A stretch of DNA of 64,000 nucleotides from Zea mays (Eukaryota > Streptophyta > Magnoliopsida > Poales > Poaceae), in NCBI RefSeq assembly GCF_902167145.1, contig NC_050099.1, positions 62,514,942 through 62,578,941 on the forward strand, written 5' to 3'. The position numbers and the translations under genes are program-made. The notes beneath the pieces were generated by a model. That model made no database searches. It was not told the origin of the DNA and worked only from the letters and a program-made list of their open reading frames with translations. Below, piece by piece: positions 35,148 through 45,328 of the stretch. Numbering within the stretch: position 1 is the stretch's first letter; each line of letters starts with the position of its first letter.

Positions 35148-35264
35148 GGGCTAGTTTGGCAACCCTATTTTTTCATGGGATTTTCAATTTCCCAAAGGAA
35201 AATGAACTAATTTCCCTTTTGAAAACGAAAAACCCTTGGGAAAATAGGGTTCCCAAACTAGCCC
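35148..35264. mobile_element. Tourist-like MITE, copy 2 (117 bp)
   Basis: Ends GGGCTAGTTTGG and CCAAACTAGCCC with TTA on both sides (35145-35147 and 35265-35267). It is a relative of the MITE at 32543-32659, sharing the AATGAACTAATTTCCCTT core and the exact length. Confidence 0.9.
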
Positions 35265-36144
35265 TTAACCGGAAAAGAAAATGGTCTACGAGTATCTAAA
35301 GTTCGAGGTTTAATGTGCAAAAACAGGACCTACATTAAATGATTTATTACTCGTACCATACTACAGGTTAAATTGACTAAAACTGAGGAGCTCTTTGTTA
35401 AGTTTGCATGGCTGGAAAGGATACGCTTGCACCACAGCCGCCCGATGATAATCCTACGATCGAGATTAATACTATAATATGCCAAAATGGTACACGATAT
35501 GTGTTCTATGGGCTATCTATCCGTCTATTCCTTCGGCTGAGGCAGAGAGCCACAGGTTGATTTTAAACAAATAAAAGAGGTTCTTTATAAAAAAATCACA
35601 CGGAACAACCATTAAAACTGATGTTTTAATATAGTACATATTTATTTATTCAACAAAGTCGTCTTGCTGCACCATCGGGTGGACTGGCTGCGTCCTCGCA
35701 AGTTGTTGCGCTGCTATTGGTTGACCAAATATGTTTTGATCACTACCCCTGTGATTGGTTGCCAGGCCATCCGTGTCCAGGCCGACAGGAGCCGATGGCC
35801 AGGCTTCAGCTAGTGATTGGTTTCCTGCATGATATGGTTCGATCCTGCATGCGTGGAGACACCGTAGATGTTTTTTCACCCACCTGCCTACACCCGCAGA
35901 GAAGTGAGCGAGCGGCGTTTCTGGCTGCCCAGGCTCGCGCGAGCCACCCGCCGCAGGTGCTAGCAACCAATCATGTAGTACTAGTCTCGTCCGTTGTTGT
36001 GATCAATGATGTTTTTTTATATTTGCATAGGACAAGTCCTAGCTTTCTGTTGCAATAAAAACTCGATTCGTCGTCATCTGAACATGATGCAGATTTTTTA
36101 TTGACGTAGCATAAATTCTACATATATGTGCAAATAAACCAAAG
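35265..36144. other. Unassigned sequence
   Basis: Mixed composition, no long frame. Inverted TGATTGGTT / AACCAATCA words near 35750 and 35965 hint at another small element, but the ends were not found. Confidence 0.35.
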
Positions 36145-36270
36145 CATAGTGGTTCCGTGTCCGGACATAAAGTTGTTCGTAGCAGGGGAGAAGCAACTCA
36201 TCAAAGATTATATGAAGATTACTTCTCAGATGATCCTACATATTGACCAAAATTTTTCTGACGAAGGTTT
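36145..36270 (+). pseudogene. PIF/Harbinger-like transposase fragment
   Basis: About 40 codons, broken by two stops (TGA at 36244-36246 and 36259-36261). They give a peptide like the start of plant HARBI1-type transposases, with GHKVV, then HQRLYEDYFSDDPTY, then KFF and RRF. In the family this stretch precedes the DDE domain. Element D begins about 100 bp further on (36375), so the remaining part, if any, may be beyond the window. Identification rests on one short motif. Confidence 0.5.
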
Positions 36271-37181
36271 GTTTTGACATGACTAATTTTATTAACATCA
36301 TATTATCATACACTATATAATATAAATATCATTTTGTTATTCAATGTGCAGGTACAAAAGGAGTCGTCTATTATTGAAAGTTGCCTGGAGGGGGTGAATA
36401 GGCAAGCGGAAACTTTTTCAACAAAAACTAGAAATGAACTGGGTAAAACCGGTTCAACCGGTGTCAAAACCGGTTCAACCGGTTTGCACGAGCTCAACTA
36501 AAGAATGAGATATAAAACTGAATTGATCTCGAAATCCACCCAGTTAACTTTGGAAATGAGATGTTCTAGTTGATCCATAGGGTTCAAAGTAGTAGATCTG
36601 AGAAGGGCACTTCTCAAAATCCACACACCAAAAAGATATAAACAAATCTTCCACATAATGGTGAGAGAACGAAGAACACGAACAAACACAATAAGGAAGA
36701 ACACAAGAGACACAAGATTTATCCCGAGGTTCGGTCACACCACCAAGGTGCCCTACTTCCTCGTTGAGGCGCCCAAAAAGAGCCGGGTCTCTTTCAACCC
36801 TAATCCTCCCTTTGCCGACCACAAAGGCAAGCCCACACACTAATCTTTGCTCAAACGAGTGGGTAATACAAACTTTCTTGTGGTTTTCCACAAGATTTGG
36901 AGACTCACAAGAGACACCTAGTCGTCTAGGAGCTAGAAGCTCCAAGAGTAATGAATCGACAAAGAACTCGATGTAGTACCAAAGCTCGAATGAAGAAGAA
37001 CAAGAAGGATTTGGAGATGAAGCACAAAAAAACCGCAGCTCTTCAATCTCACTCAAAGATTTCTCTCCAAAGATTTGAAATGGGAGAGGCAAGAGGTGTG
37101 TGAGAGAGAGTGGGAGGTGTTTCTCAGGTTAGAAATGGAGTTTTGTGTGTGCTCTATTGTGGGGGAGAGAGGTAGGAGTGA

Positions 37182-37192
37182 GTATATATAGG
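37182..37192 (-). promoter_or_regulatory. TATA region of element D 3' LTR
   Basis: Minus-strand CTATATATACT follows CCCCAC, just downstream (element sense) of the palindrome array. The same site lies at 63232-63242 in the 5' LTR. Confidence 0.6.
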
Positions 37193-37229
37193 TGGGGCTC
37201 CAAAACTAGCCGTTTTTTACTTTTCTGCA

Positions 37230-37520
37230 TAAAAACCGGTTGAACCGGTCCCAAAACCGGTTGAACCGGCTGACACAGCAGACTGGCAGAAAAAAGTGAA
37301 TAGTGCAAAAACCGGTTGAACCGGTTTTAAAACATGTTGAACCGGTTTCCACCAGACTGAAAACCGGTTGAGTGTCTGGCTGAGCTGGTCTAAAAACCGG
37401 TTGACTGTTTTTGAATACCAGCTGAACCAGCCTGAAAACCAGCTGAACCAGTATTTGAATACCAGCTGAACCAGTATTTGAATACCAGCTGAACCAGCCT
37501 GAAAACCAGCTGAACCAGTA
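37230..37520 (-). repeat. Palindrome and short-repeat array in LTR of element D
   Basis: Many copies of AACCGGTTGAACCGGTT and of CAGCTGAACCAG-type units lie just upstream of the TATA region in element sense. Two more AACCGGTTCAACCGGT copies are at 36449-36485. The right LTR (63278-63540) has a shorter, different set. Confidence 0.85.
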
Positions 37521-38535
37521 TTTTCCAGAGAGCAATTTTGGCCAAGATAGACTTAAAAAGGTTGTACTACATACTTTCACTAAGGATTAACAAGGGTAAA
37601 ATGGAAGTTTTATATCAAGGATTTTGAGCTTTAGTACCAACACCAACCTTCTTTTTGGATCCCCCTTGATAGTACGACAATTCCTATACTCAAGTTAAAT
37701 AAAATATAATTAAGTAAACTCCTTGAGTAATTGGTGTCTCATGTGTGATTTCTCCATGGCGTTGCTTCATAAGGATCACAAACATCCTTGTCTCACCTTT
37801 TAAGCAAACACAAAGCAAACCATGTGACTTGTACTATTTCACCATATATGAGTTCAAATCATGGCTTCAAGTCACTTTACTGATGCATCAACATATTATA
37901 ACTCTTCATAGCTGATTAGTTCATCGACTTAGTGCAAGTACTCTCTTCTTCACCTTAGCCATGGTACCTCGGTCCACAAGCCGTCACTTGGCCTTCACCT
38001 TCGCTTAGTTCCTCGAAGCCCTTTCCTTGCTATCTTCACCCTATCAAGCCTTTCTTGAGTCACATCATATTGAGCATCCATTAAGAGAATCATTTCTTCA
38101 ATATTGTGAACCTTGCTTGAATGTCATCTAGATATAAGTGCTAAGATCAATCAAGCTCTAGTTTGATTCTCATAGAAGCATATATGGACTAATAGTAATA
38201 TGGTCAAGCCAATTCATGCTTCCTCATATCTCATTCACTCTGGCTTGACCAGTCCTCTTAATCACTTCAACCTCTATTCTGATCATATTTATGCATAGTA
38301 ATTTCTCAGGTCTTGTCCATATATTCAAACCAATATAGAGACCATATTATATCCATTTGCATTGTCTCACTGGTTATTTAACCTTGTGTTGAACCTTTGT
38401 TCACTGATCATATACACTATTCAAGTATGTTCATCATACTGAATTTCCTGTTCAACACTTAGCAAACTTGTTAGACCTTTAAATGTGTTGTTATCCAAAT
38501 CACCAAAACTCATAAAAGGGATGAATGCACTTTCA

Positions 38536-39914
38536 ATCTCCCCTTTTTGGTGATTTATGACAACACATTTAAAGCTTACATAAAATTTGATAAATAAAAT
38601 TTTGAATCCTATGATATAGTTTCCTCCCCCTAAATATGTGCATTTCATAAAATACCAATTTTGTACTCAAATGTCAAAAGCACATATTTGGGTCAAAGTA
38701 TGGAGACAACTTATATCATACTATTCATAGGGTGCAGTGTGTCATAAAATAAATATGATGCTCATGACATAGTATGCACTCATCAACTTTCTACATCTTA
38801 TGTTTTTCTTATGATTCCCCCTTTTTGTTAATTATTCTCCCCTTTTCAAAAGTCTCTTCTAACACTTAGTTACATAGGACTAAAGGTTAGCTTTAATGCA
38901 CAATTTCTCCCCCTTTGTCATAAATCTCCAAAAAGGATATAAAGGATATAAAGGGAAGAAATTTTGATTAAGCAAGATTTAAACACGCTATCATGAAAAG
39001 GGTCCATAGATGGCACAAACGTAATGGATAAGTGTCAAAAGTGATGTACCTTTGCGATTTACCTTTTCAAGGGTTTTCCAGACTTGTGTTGGATTTAGAA
39101 TTCATTTGCAAGCTCTTGTTGGTATAGTTGTGACATAGGTCCAAGATATCAAATGAATATTGTCATACTAATTCGAAAGATAAATCTTGATACCTGGAGT
39201 CTAGATGCCACCTAGCATTTTCTTATCACAACAAGAGGCAACATGAAAATTTCACAAGTATGGATTGTACAACTAGTGACCATGTATGAAAAATACCAAT
39301 TGAAAAACACCAATTGATACAATTTGATAGATGAACAGATCACTAATTGCATATTACACTAAGTTCTCCTCAAGATTATTGCACACATATATATGAATTC
39401 AATTGATACCAGTTGAGAGTACTTATTTGTAATTTAAAGTACCATTGGCACAAAATGAGTATCAATTGAACATAATCATGCAACATAAGAAACATGTGCG
39501 CTATTTAATCAATTAATTTCTAGATAGTAGAATTTATAAGCTATGCTACTTTAGATATTTGTAATCCAAAACGATGTGATACATATTTACCAATTTTAGA
39601 TGACGTTAGAGTAGCATATACAAGAGAAACTCATTCTCTTATGAAATGTATAGAAGATACATTTATTGGAGCAAAGAATCTTTGATACCCATCAAAATTT
39701 GCAATGGAAGCGATTGTCTTTGCTTGAAGATTCCTTTCTAATTTGAGACTACACACATAATAGACTTGAAAATGAAGTTAGTCTCAAAGATTCAAATTAT
39801 AGACCATTCTCCCCCTAAATGTGTGCATACAAGTGATGAATACTTATTTAGCTTATGCACTTGGACTTGTGAGGCCAGGGGATTAAGTTCTACAATTTGA
39901 ACCTTGGTACAAAT
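38536..39914 (-). other. Element D 3' noncoding region, left part
   Basis: AT-rich and no frame. It includes the polypurine tract and further CTCCCCCT motifs (38623, 38812, 38905, 39806), plus TACCAATTGAA-type motifs (39292, 39400, 39458). Element C entered at 39914/39915. Confidence 0.7.
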
Positions 39915-40106
39915 TGTCACACCCGGTTTTAGAAGGCAAACCGAATGCGAACCATGTACGTGCCAGGATCAGTTATTCACGTACACAGCAGTTACATAAC
40001 ATGGACATCATCACACAGTGCTCAAAATAGTATTAAAAGGGAATAATGGTTGATTACATCATGCGTCTGAGACGTCCATATAGTTCTTACAATAAATCAA
40101 AGTGCG
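39915..40106 (-). repeat. 3' LTR remnant of element C (192 bp)
   Basis: Matches 45329-45520 of the 5' LTR except at two bases, then turns abruptly into integrase sequence at 40106/40107. Confidence 0.95.
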
Positions 40107-43100
40107 AGGCAATCCGACTATGAAATCCATACCGATTTCATCCCATTTCCACTGAGGGATCTGCAACGGTTGCAACAATCCAGCAGGTCTCTGGTGCTCC
40201 GCCTTAATTCTTCGACAACTATCGCACATAGCCACATGCTCTGCGATTTCCCTCTTCATTCCGTACCACCAGAATTTCTTCTTCAGATCCTGATACATCT
40301 TCTCACTGCCAGGGTGAATCGAATAGGCTGTCTCATGAGCTTCCTTAAGGATCAACTCCCGAATGGACTGGACATTGGGAACACACAAGCGGTCTTTGAA
40401 CCATATCACGCTTTCTGCATCTTCTCGAAAATCTTTGCCTCTGCCATCTCGAATCAGTCGCCGAATCTCACTGATCTTCTCATCACTCTTCTGCGCTTCT
40501 TTGATTTCGCGCTCCAAGGTAGGTTCCAACTCGACTGTGACTCCTCGCGAATTGTTCAGAAATCCGAGACTCAACCTGTCAAACTCCTTGGCCAACTCAT
40601 AAGGCATCGGACGAGCGACCATTAGATTGACTTGACTCTTTCTGCTCAAAGCATCTGCCACTACGTTTGCTTTGCCTGGATGGTAGTGAATCTCCAACTC
40701 ATAGTCTTTGATCAACTCTAACCATCTTCGTTGCCTCATGTTCAACTCTGACTGAGTGAATATATACATTAGACTCTTATGATCTGTGTAAACATCACAT
40801 TTCTGTCCATACAGATAGTGCCTCCATGACTTTAGTGCATGAACCACTGCTGCCAACTCTAGGTCATGGATTGGGTAGTTCTTCTCATGAACCTTCAACT
40901 GTCGGGACGAGTAAGCCACAACTCTTCCCTCTTGCATCAACACGCATCCCAAACCTGTGTAGCAAGCATCACAATACACCGAGAAGGGCTTGTGCACATC
41001 AGGCAAGACTAGGACAGGCGCTGTAGTCAACTTCTCTTTCAGCGCTTCAAAGGCCTCTTGGCATTTCTGGGTCCACTTGAACTCAACTTTGTTGCCTAGC
41101 AACGCTGTCATTGGTTTCGCAATCTTCGAAAACCCTTCAATGAATCGCCGATAATATCCGGCCATTCCAATGAAGCTCTTGATTCCTCGAGCATCTGTTG
41201 GCGCTTTCCAGTTCAGAATGTCTGCCACTTTCTTCGGATCCACAGCCAATCCTTCTTTGTTGATTATGTGACCCAAGAACAGGACTTCACTGATCCAGAA
41301 CTCACACTTGCTCAACTTTGCATACAGCTGGTGCTCTCGCAATCTTTGCAATACCATCCTCAAATGATCTGCATGCTCTTCTTCGCTATGAGAATAAACC
41401 AGAATGTCATCAATGAATACCACCACAAACTTATCAAGGTAATCCATGAATACACTGTTCATCAAGTTCATAAAGAACGCTGGCGCATTGGTCAAACCAA
41501 AAGACATCACTGTGAACTCATACAACCCATACTTGGAAATGAATGCCGTCTTCGGAATGTCCAAAGGTCGGATCCTGAGCTGATGATAACCTGACCTCAG
41601 ATCAATCTTGGAGAACACACTGGCTCCTCTCAACTGGTCGAACAGATCTTCAATTCTGGGCAAGGGATACTTGTTCTTGATCGTGACCTCATTCAAAGCT
41701 CGATAATCGATACACATCCTTTTGGTGCCATCTTTCTTCTCCACAAATAGGACAGGGGCGGCCCAAGGCGAGGTGCTTGGCCGAATGTAACCTTTCTCTG
41801 ACAGCTCATCAATCTGCTTCTTAAGCTCAACCAACTCTGGTCCAGATATTCTGTAAGCTCTCTTGAAGATAGGGGCGGTTCCAGGAAGAAGCTCTATGGC
41901 AAACTCAACTTTCCGCTCTGGTGGCATACCCGGTAAGTCCTTTGGAAACACATCTAGGAACTCGGACACAACCTTGATACTCTCAATTGGGTCTGCTTCA
42001 CTGCTATCAACAGCTATCTGATAACAACTTCCTTTCTTTGGCTCAGGCGGGACTAACTCAGTCACCACTTCCTCTCCTAGTGGGGACACCAACTTGATTG
42101 TCCTCTTATCACAACTGATAACTGCCTGATACTTATCTAGCCAATTCATCCCTAGGATGACATCTATTCCCTGAGTACCCATTACTATAAGGTTGGCGGG
42201 AAACGCTATCCCCCTTATTTCCACACTTATATTCAAACAAATGCTATCGGCTCGAATTCTACCACCGGCTGAGTCAATTTGAATGGGGGTTGACATGGTA
42301 GTAATTGGAAGATTATGTGCTTCTACCCATGATGCAGTAATGAAAGAATGTGTTGCTCTAGTATCAAATAACACTTCTGCAATATGGGAGTCAACTGGGA
42401 ACATACCTACTATCATGTCGGGGGTCTCCTGAACTGCTTCCGCCTCCAAGTGGTTCAGTCTCCCATGATTGTAGCGCGGCTGAGAGCGATTGCCTGCTCC
42501 AGGCTGAGGCACATTCTGCTTTGCTGGGGCATTGGGGCCTGACTGCTGCTGGGCTGCCTTCTTCGGACATTGCATCACCCAGTGGCCTTGCTCTCCACAG
42601 TGGAAACATGCTCTGTTTCCAACCTGAGCTGGTGCTGCCTGACTGTTCTGTTGGTTTGCTGGGGCAGGAAGACGAGGTGCCTGCTGATTCTGCTTCTGAA
42701 ACTGACCTCCTGACTGATTGCTCTGACGGTTCTGGTACTGGTGCTGAGGATACTGCCTTTGGAACTGCTGATGCTGCTGAGGTGGACGCTGGTTCTGCCT
42801 GAACTGCTGAGGTTGATTGCCTGAGAAACGAGGACGGCTGCTGCTTCCAGGCTGGGGTCCACTGATCTTGCGTTTACGATCCTCCATCTCCTTACGCTTT
42901 CTCTCCGTCATGATTGCTCTGTCAATCAGGTGCTGGAATGTTGGGAAGGTGTGATTCATCAGTTGGTACTGCAGAGGGTCAACCAAGCCTCTCAGGAAAC
43001 GGTACTGTCGCTTGGCGTCAGTGTTGACATCTTCAGGAGCATAGCGAGACAGCTGCAGAAATCTGTCTCGGTACTCACTGACAGACAATGGCCCTTGCTT

Positions 43101-43643
43101 GAGAGCCAGGAACTCCTCCTTCTTCACTGTCATCAGACCTGCAGGAACATGGTACTGACGAAAGCTACCTCTGAACTCTTCCCAGGTGATGGCGTCAGGG
43201 TGAGCATGGGTGGCGAGGTAAGACTCCCACCATGATTGGGCTGCTCCTCTCAACAGACGGGGACCATACAAGACTTTCTCCCTGTCATCGCACTGAGCGG
43301 TGTGCAACTCCCGCTCCATAGTGCGCAGCCAATCTTCAGCATCCATGGGGTCAGAAGAATGAGCGAACGTTGGTGGATGACCTCTCATGAATTCAGCACG
43401 CTTGTCTCTGGGCATCTGAGGCATCTGAGGTTGAGGTGGGGCCTGCTGCTGTTGCTGCTGCTGCTGCTGAATGGCGGCCAAGGTCTGACCGATGGCTTGA
43501 ACTGCCTGAGTCTGCATCAGAAACATCTGCTCGATGGACATCGGGGGCGGGGGCGGCAGGTGCTGCTGCTGGGGCACCTCATCCTGCGGAGCGGCTCGCT
43601 CCTGCTGAGCACGCCTTCCTCCTCTGCGCCTGTTCTCTGACAT
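40059..43643 (-). CDS. Gag-pol of element C, truncated in integrase
   Basis: Open for 1194 residues from ATG 43643 (the frame is open further up, but the MSENRRR start fits gag). It has a Gln-rich N-terminus with a run of nine Gln (59-67), gag core (about 85-250), CCHC knuckle (346-359), protease site Asp427-Thr-Arg429 where DTG is expected, RT (about 590-765) with FIDD at 743-746, RNase H (about 887-1000) and the integrase zinc-binding region (His1103, His1110, Cys1140, Cys1143). At about residue 1181 it leaves integrase and runs 13 codons into LTR sequence to the stop at 40059-40061. It lacks the integrase DDE core and any chromodomain. The Arg at the protease site should disable maturation. 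Confidence 0.9.
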   Translation of the reverse strand: MSENRRRGGRRAQQERAAPQDEVPQQQHLPPPPPMSIEQMFLMQTQAVQAIGQTLAAIQQQQQQQQQAPPQPQMPQMPRDKRAEFMRGHPPTFAHSSDPMDAEDWLRTMERELHTAQCDDREKVLYGPRLLRGAAQSWWESYLATHAHPDAITWEEFRGSFRQYHVPAGLMTVKKEEFLALKQGPLSVSEYRDRFLQLSRYAPEDVNTDAKRQYRFLRGLVDPLQYQLMNHTFPTFQHLIDRAIMTERKRKEMEDRKRKISGPQPGSSSRPRFSGNQPQQFRQNQRPPQQHQQFQRQYPQHQYQNRQSNQSGGQFQKQNQQAPRLPAPANQQNSQAAPAQVGNRACFHCGEQGHWVMQCPKKAAQQQSGPNAPAKQNVPQPGAGNRSQPRYNHGRLNHLEAEAVQETPDMIVGMFPVDSHIAEVLFDTRATHSFITASWVEAHNLPITTMSTPIQIDSAGGRIRADSICLNISVEIRGIAFPANLIVMGTQGIDVILGMNWLDKYQAVISCDKRTIKLVSPLGEEVVTELVPPEPKKGSCYQIAVDSSEADPIESIKVVSEFLDVFPKDLPGMPPERKVEFAIELLPGTAPIFKRAYRISGPELVELKKQIDELSEKGYIRPSTSPWAAPVLFVEKKDGTKRMCIDYRALNEVTIKNKYPLPRIEDLFDQLRGASVFSKIDLRSGYHQLRIRPLDIPKTAFISKYGLYEFTVMSFGLTNAPAFFMNLMNSVFMDYLDKFVVVFIDDILVYSHSEEEHADHLRMVLQRLREHQLYAKLSKCEFWISEVLFLGHIINKEGLAVDPKKVADILNWKAPTDARGIKSFIGMAGYYRRFIEGFSKIAKPMTALLGNKVEFKWTQKCQEAFEALKEKLTTAPVLVLPDVHKPFSVYCDACYTGLGCVLMQEGRVVAYSSRQLKVHEKNYPIHDLELAAVVHALKSWRHYLYGQKCDVYTDHKSLMYIFTQSELNMRQRRWLELIKDYELEIHYHPGKANVVADALSRKSQVNLMVARPMPYELAKEFDRLSLGFLNNSRGVTVELEPTLEREIKEAQKSDEKISEIRRLIRDGRGKDFREDAESVIWFKDRLCVPNVQSIRELILKEAHETAYSIHPGSEKMYQDLKKKFWWYGMKREIAEHVAMCDSCRRIKAEHQRPAGLLQPLQIPQWKWDEIGMDFIVGLPRTLIYCKNYMDVSDA

Positions 43644-44048
43644 CTGCAGAATGCAACCACACATCAGAACTGATCTGGCAAGTCTTGCAGCATAAGAAAA
43701 GAGTAGAGGATTCTTCAACAGCACTGAACAGATGAGCATCTTCACTGATCTCCAACACAGACCACACAGCTTCTCAGATAAAGAGGAAAGTGGAATAAAA
43801 GGTTTCCCAACTATGTAACTAACTTTATTACCATAATAGGTAAACCAAAATGCAGGGGATACCCACACTCTGGTGACAATCATTACAAAGATCCAAACCA
43901 AACAAAGTTCATCATGACAAACATAAATGCACAGGATATAGCAGACTACCCTGTCTAACTAAGACTAACTAAAACTGAGACTAACGCTAAGACTGAAGCT
44001 TCTATGTATATATATTTCGTATTAATTACAAGATCCAACTCTAACGAT

Positions 44049-45068
44049 CTATGGTTCTAGAGTTATCTTGGTCTTGCAGTCGAGATTGCCATAAGACTGG
44101 TGTCCACGCTGAGGTGAACGGTACAGGTGCTGAGTCCCGACGGGAGCGGGGGAACCACCATCCAAGTGACGACGTTCCGCGCGCTCAGCCCGCAGCTGGG
44201 CGATCTCAGCACGAGACCTACTCAGCTCGTCTAATGCATGGTCCAGCTCCGTGTTTAGCACGGCGGCTAGGTTGACTGTGCTGCTCAACCTAGGATTGCC
44301 CTCACCGACAGGTGAGACAATCACGCCTCCTGTGCTGCCGGATGGACGGCGGGGGTAATACTTCAGGTCAAGATCGTCAGCTGCCCCACCGAAAACCGAG
44401 CAGTAGTGCGAAAGCGCACGCCGTGCAGCATCTTGCATGGCTGCCTCAGCTGAGTCCCGCTCAGAGATAGAATAGTGCTCTGAGCAGACCTCAGCACCCT
44501 AGAGACTGTTCTCCGGACAGCGCACCAAGCAGGTTGCCTCCCAGCGGTCCGGGTAGACCCCGCGACTATGCTGGTAGACCACACAGCGATACTCGACGAA
44601 CCAAGTATGCCGGTCAAATGCCCGACGTAGCAGGGTGTCGAGCGCATCGTGGAAGTGACACCCGCGAGCAGCGTCGCGAGTGATGGGTCGAGCAACCCAT
44701 CCTTCCGGCTCAAGGTTAGCAGAGAAGTCGGTGTCGTGGCTTGAGCTGTCGTCGCCTCCTCCGTCGTCTGGGTCTCCTCCAGCAGCTACTCCAGAAGCTG
44801 GGACGCCCAGTGGTGGTGCAGGGGGCGGCTCCAGAGGAAGCACAGGGGAGCAGCTCCTCACAGACTCTATCTCCTGGTGGAGCGAGAAAGAAGAGCCCTG
44901 CTGCTCCTGCTCCTGTCGTCGACGTTCCTGCTCCTCAAGCAGGCGGTGGTGTAGTCTCTCCAAGTGGCTGGACTGTCCGGCCACGGGACGGCGAAGCGGA
45001 CGCTCAGCAAGGCGGGAGGGTAAGAAGGGGATGACTGACTTTCGTGCAGTGTGTCTAAGTCGAGCCAT
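44049..45068 (-). pseudogene. Extra ORF upstream of gag in element C (one in-frame stop)
   Basis: A 339-codon frame between PBS and gag on the coding strand, broken only by TAG at 44499-44501. ATG 45068 is the first possible start, since a TAG codon lies directly before it in frame. The N-terminus, MARLRHTARKS, resembles the histone H3 tail (ARTKQTARKS). A Gln/Glu/Arg-rich stretch, an acidic Asp/Gly/Ser patch (about 100-125) and a folded-looking middle with several Cys, Trp and Tyr residues follow. Near the C-terminus is a heptad-like Leu/Ala stretch (about 275-310), possibly a coiled coil. No known domain recognised. Other frames inside this region are on the opposite strand or shorter. Confidence 0.7.
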
Positions 45069-45311
45069 CTATAAAAGACATCGCAAGCAAAAGGGTGAGA
45101 ACAGAATTAATATGACCAGCAAATAATGAATCATAAGTAAATGAAGGATTAGAATAAAACATGTTTTTCAGCAAAGTATAATATATAGTAGAACATAGGT
45201 TTGGTCGGTATGACCAACTTTTGAAGGGATATCAAAGTCAAGGAAGGGACAGAGGTCTATAGTCCTTAGAACGACCATTCTACTCTAGGCTAGCGGTCCT
45301 ACAGTCAGCAC

Positions 45312-45324
45312 GGCTTTGATACCA
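45312..45324 (-). promoter_or_regulatory. Primer binding site of element C
   Basis: TGGTATCAAAGCC on the minus strand, four bases after the LTR end (GGTGTGACA). Like the Copia PBSs here, it fits initiator Met-tRNA. Confidence 0.8.
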
Positions 45325-45328
45325 CTTA

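Larger units (their letters stand above)
36375..38535 (-). repeat. 3' LTR of element D (2161 bp)
   Basis: On the minus strand it starts TGAAAGTGCATTCATCCC and ends GGCAACTTTCA. It is close to 62424-64000 along the whole shared part, with a few substitutions and differences in the palindrome array. The TATA region is at 37182-37192. Confidence 0.9.

Noticed and set aside
43644..43901. 86-codon upstream extension of element C gag
   Set aside because: Hydrophobic, unlike gag; the MSENRRR start matches gag composition, and the extension is likely untranslated leader.
45036..45068. A histone H3 gene fragment
   Set aside because: Similarity stops after ten residues and nothing of the histone fold follows; mimicry or chance is more likely than descent.
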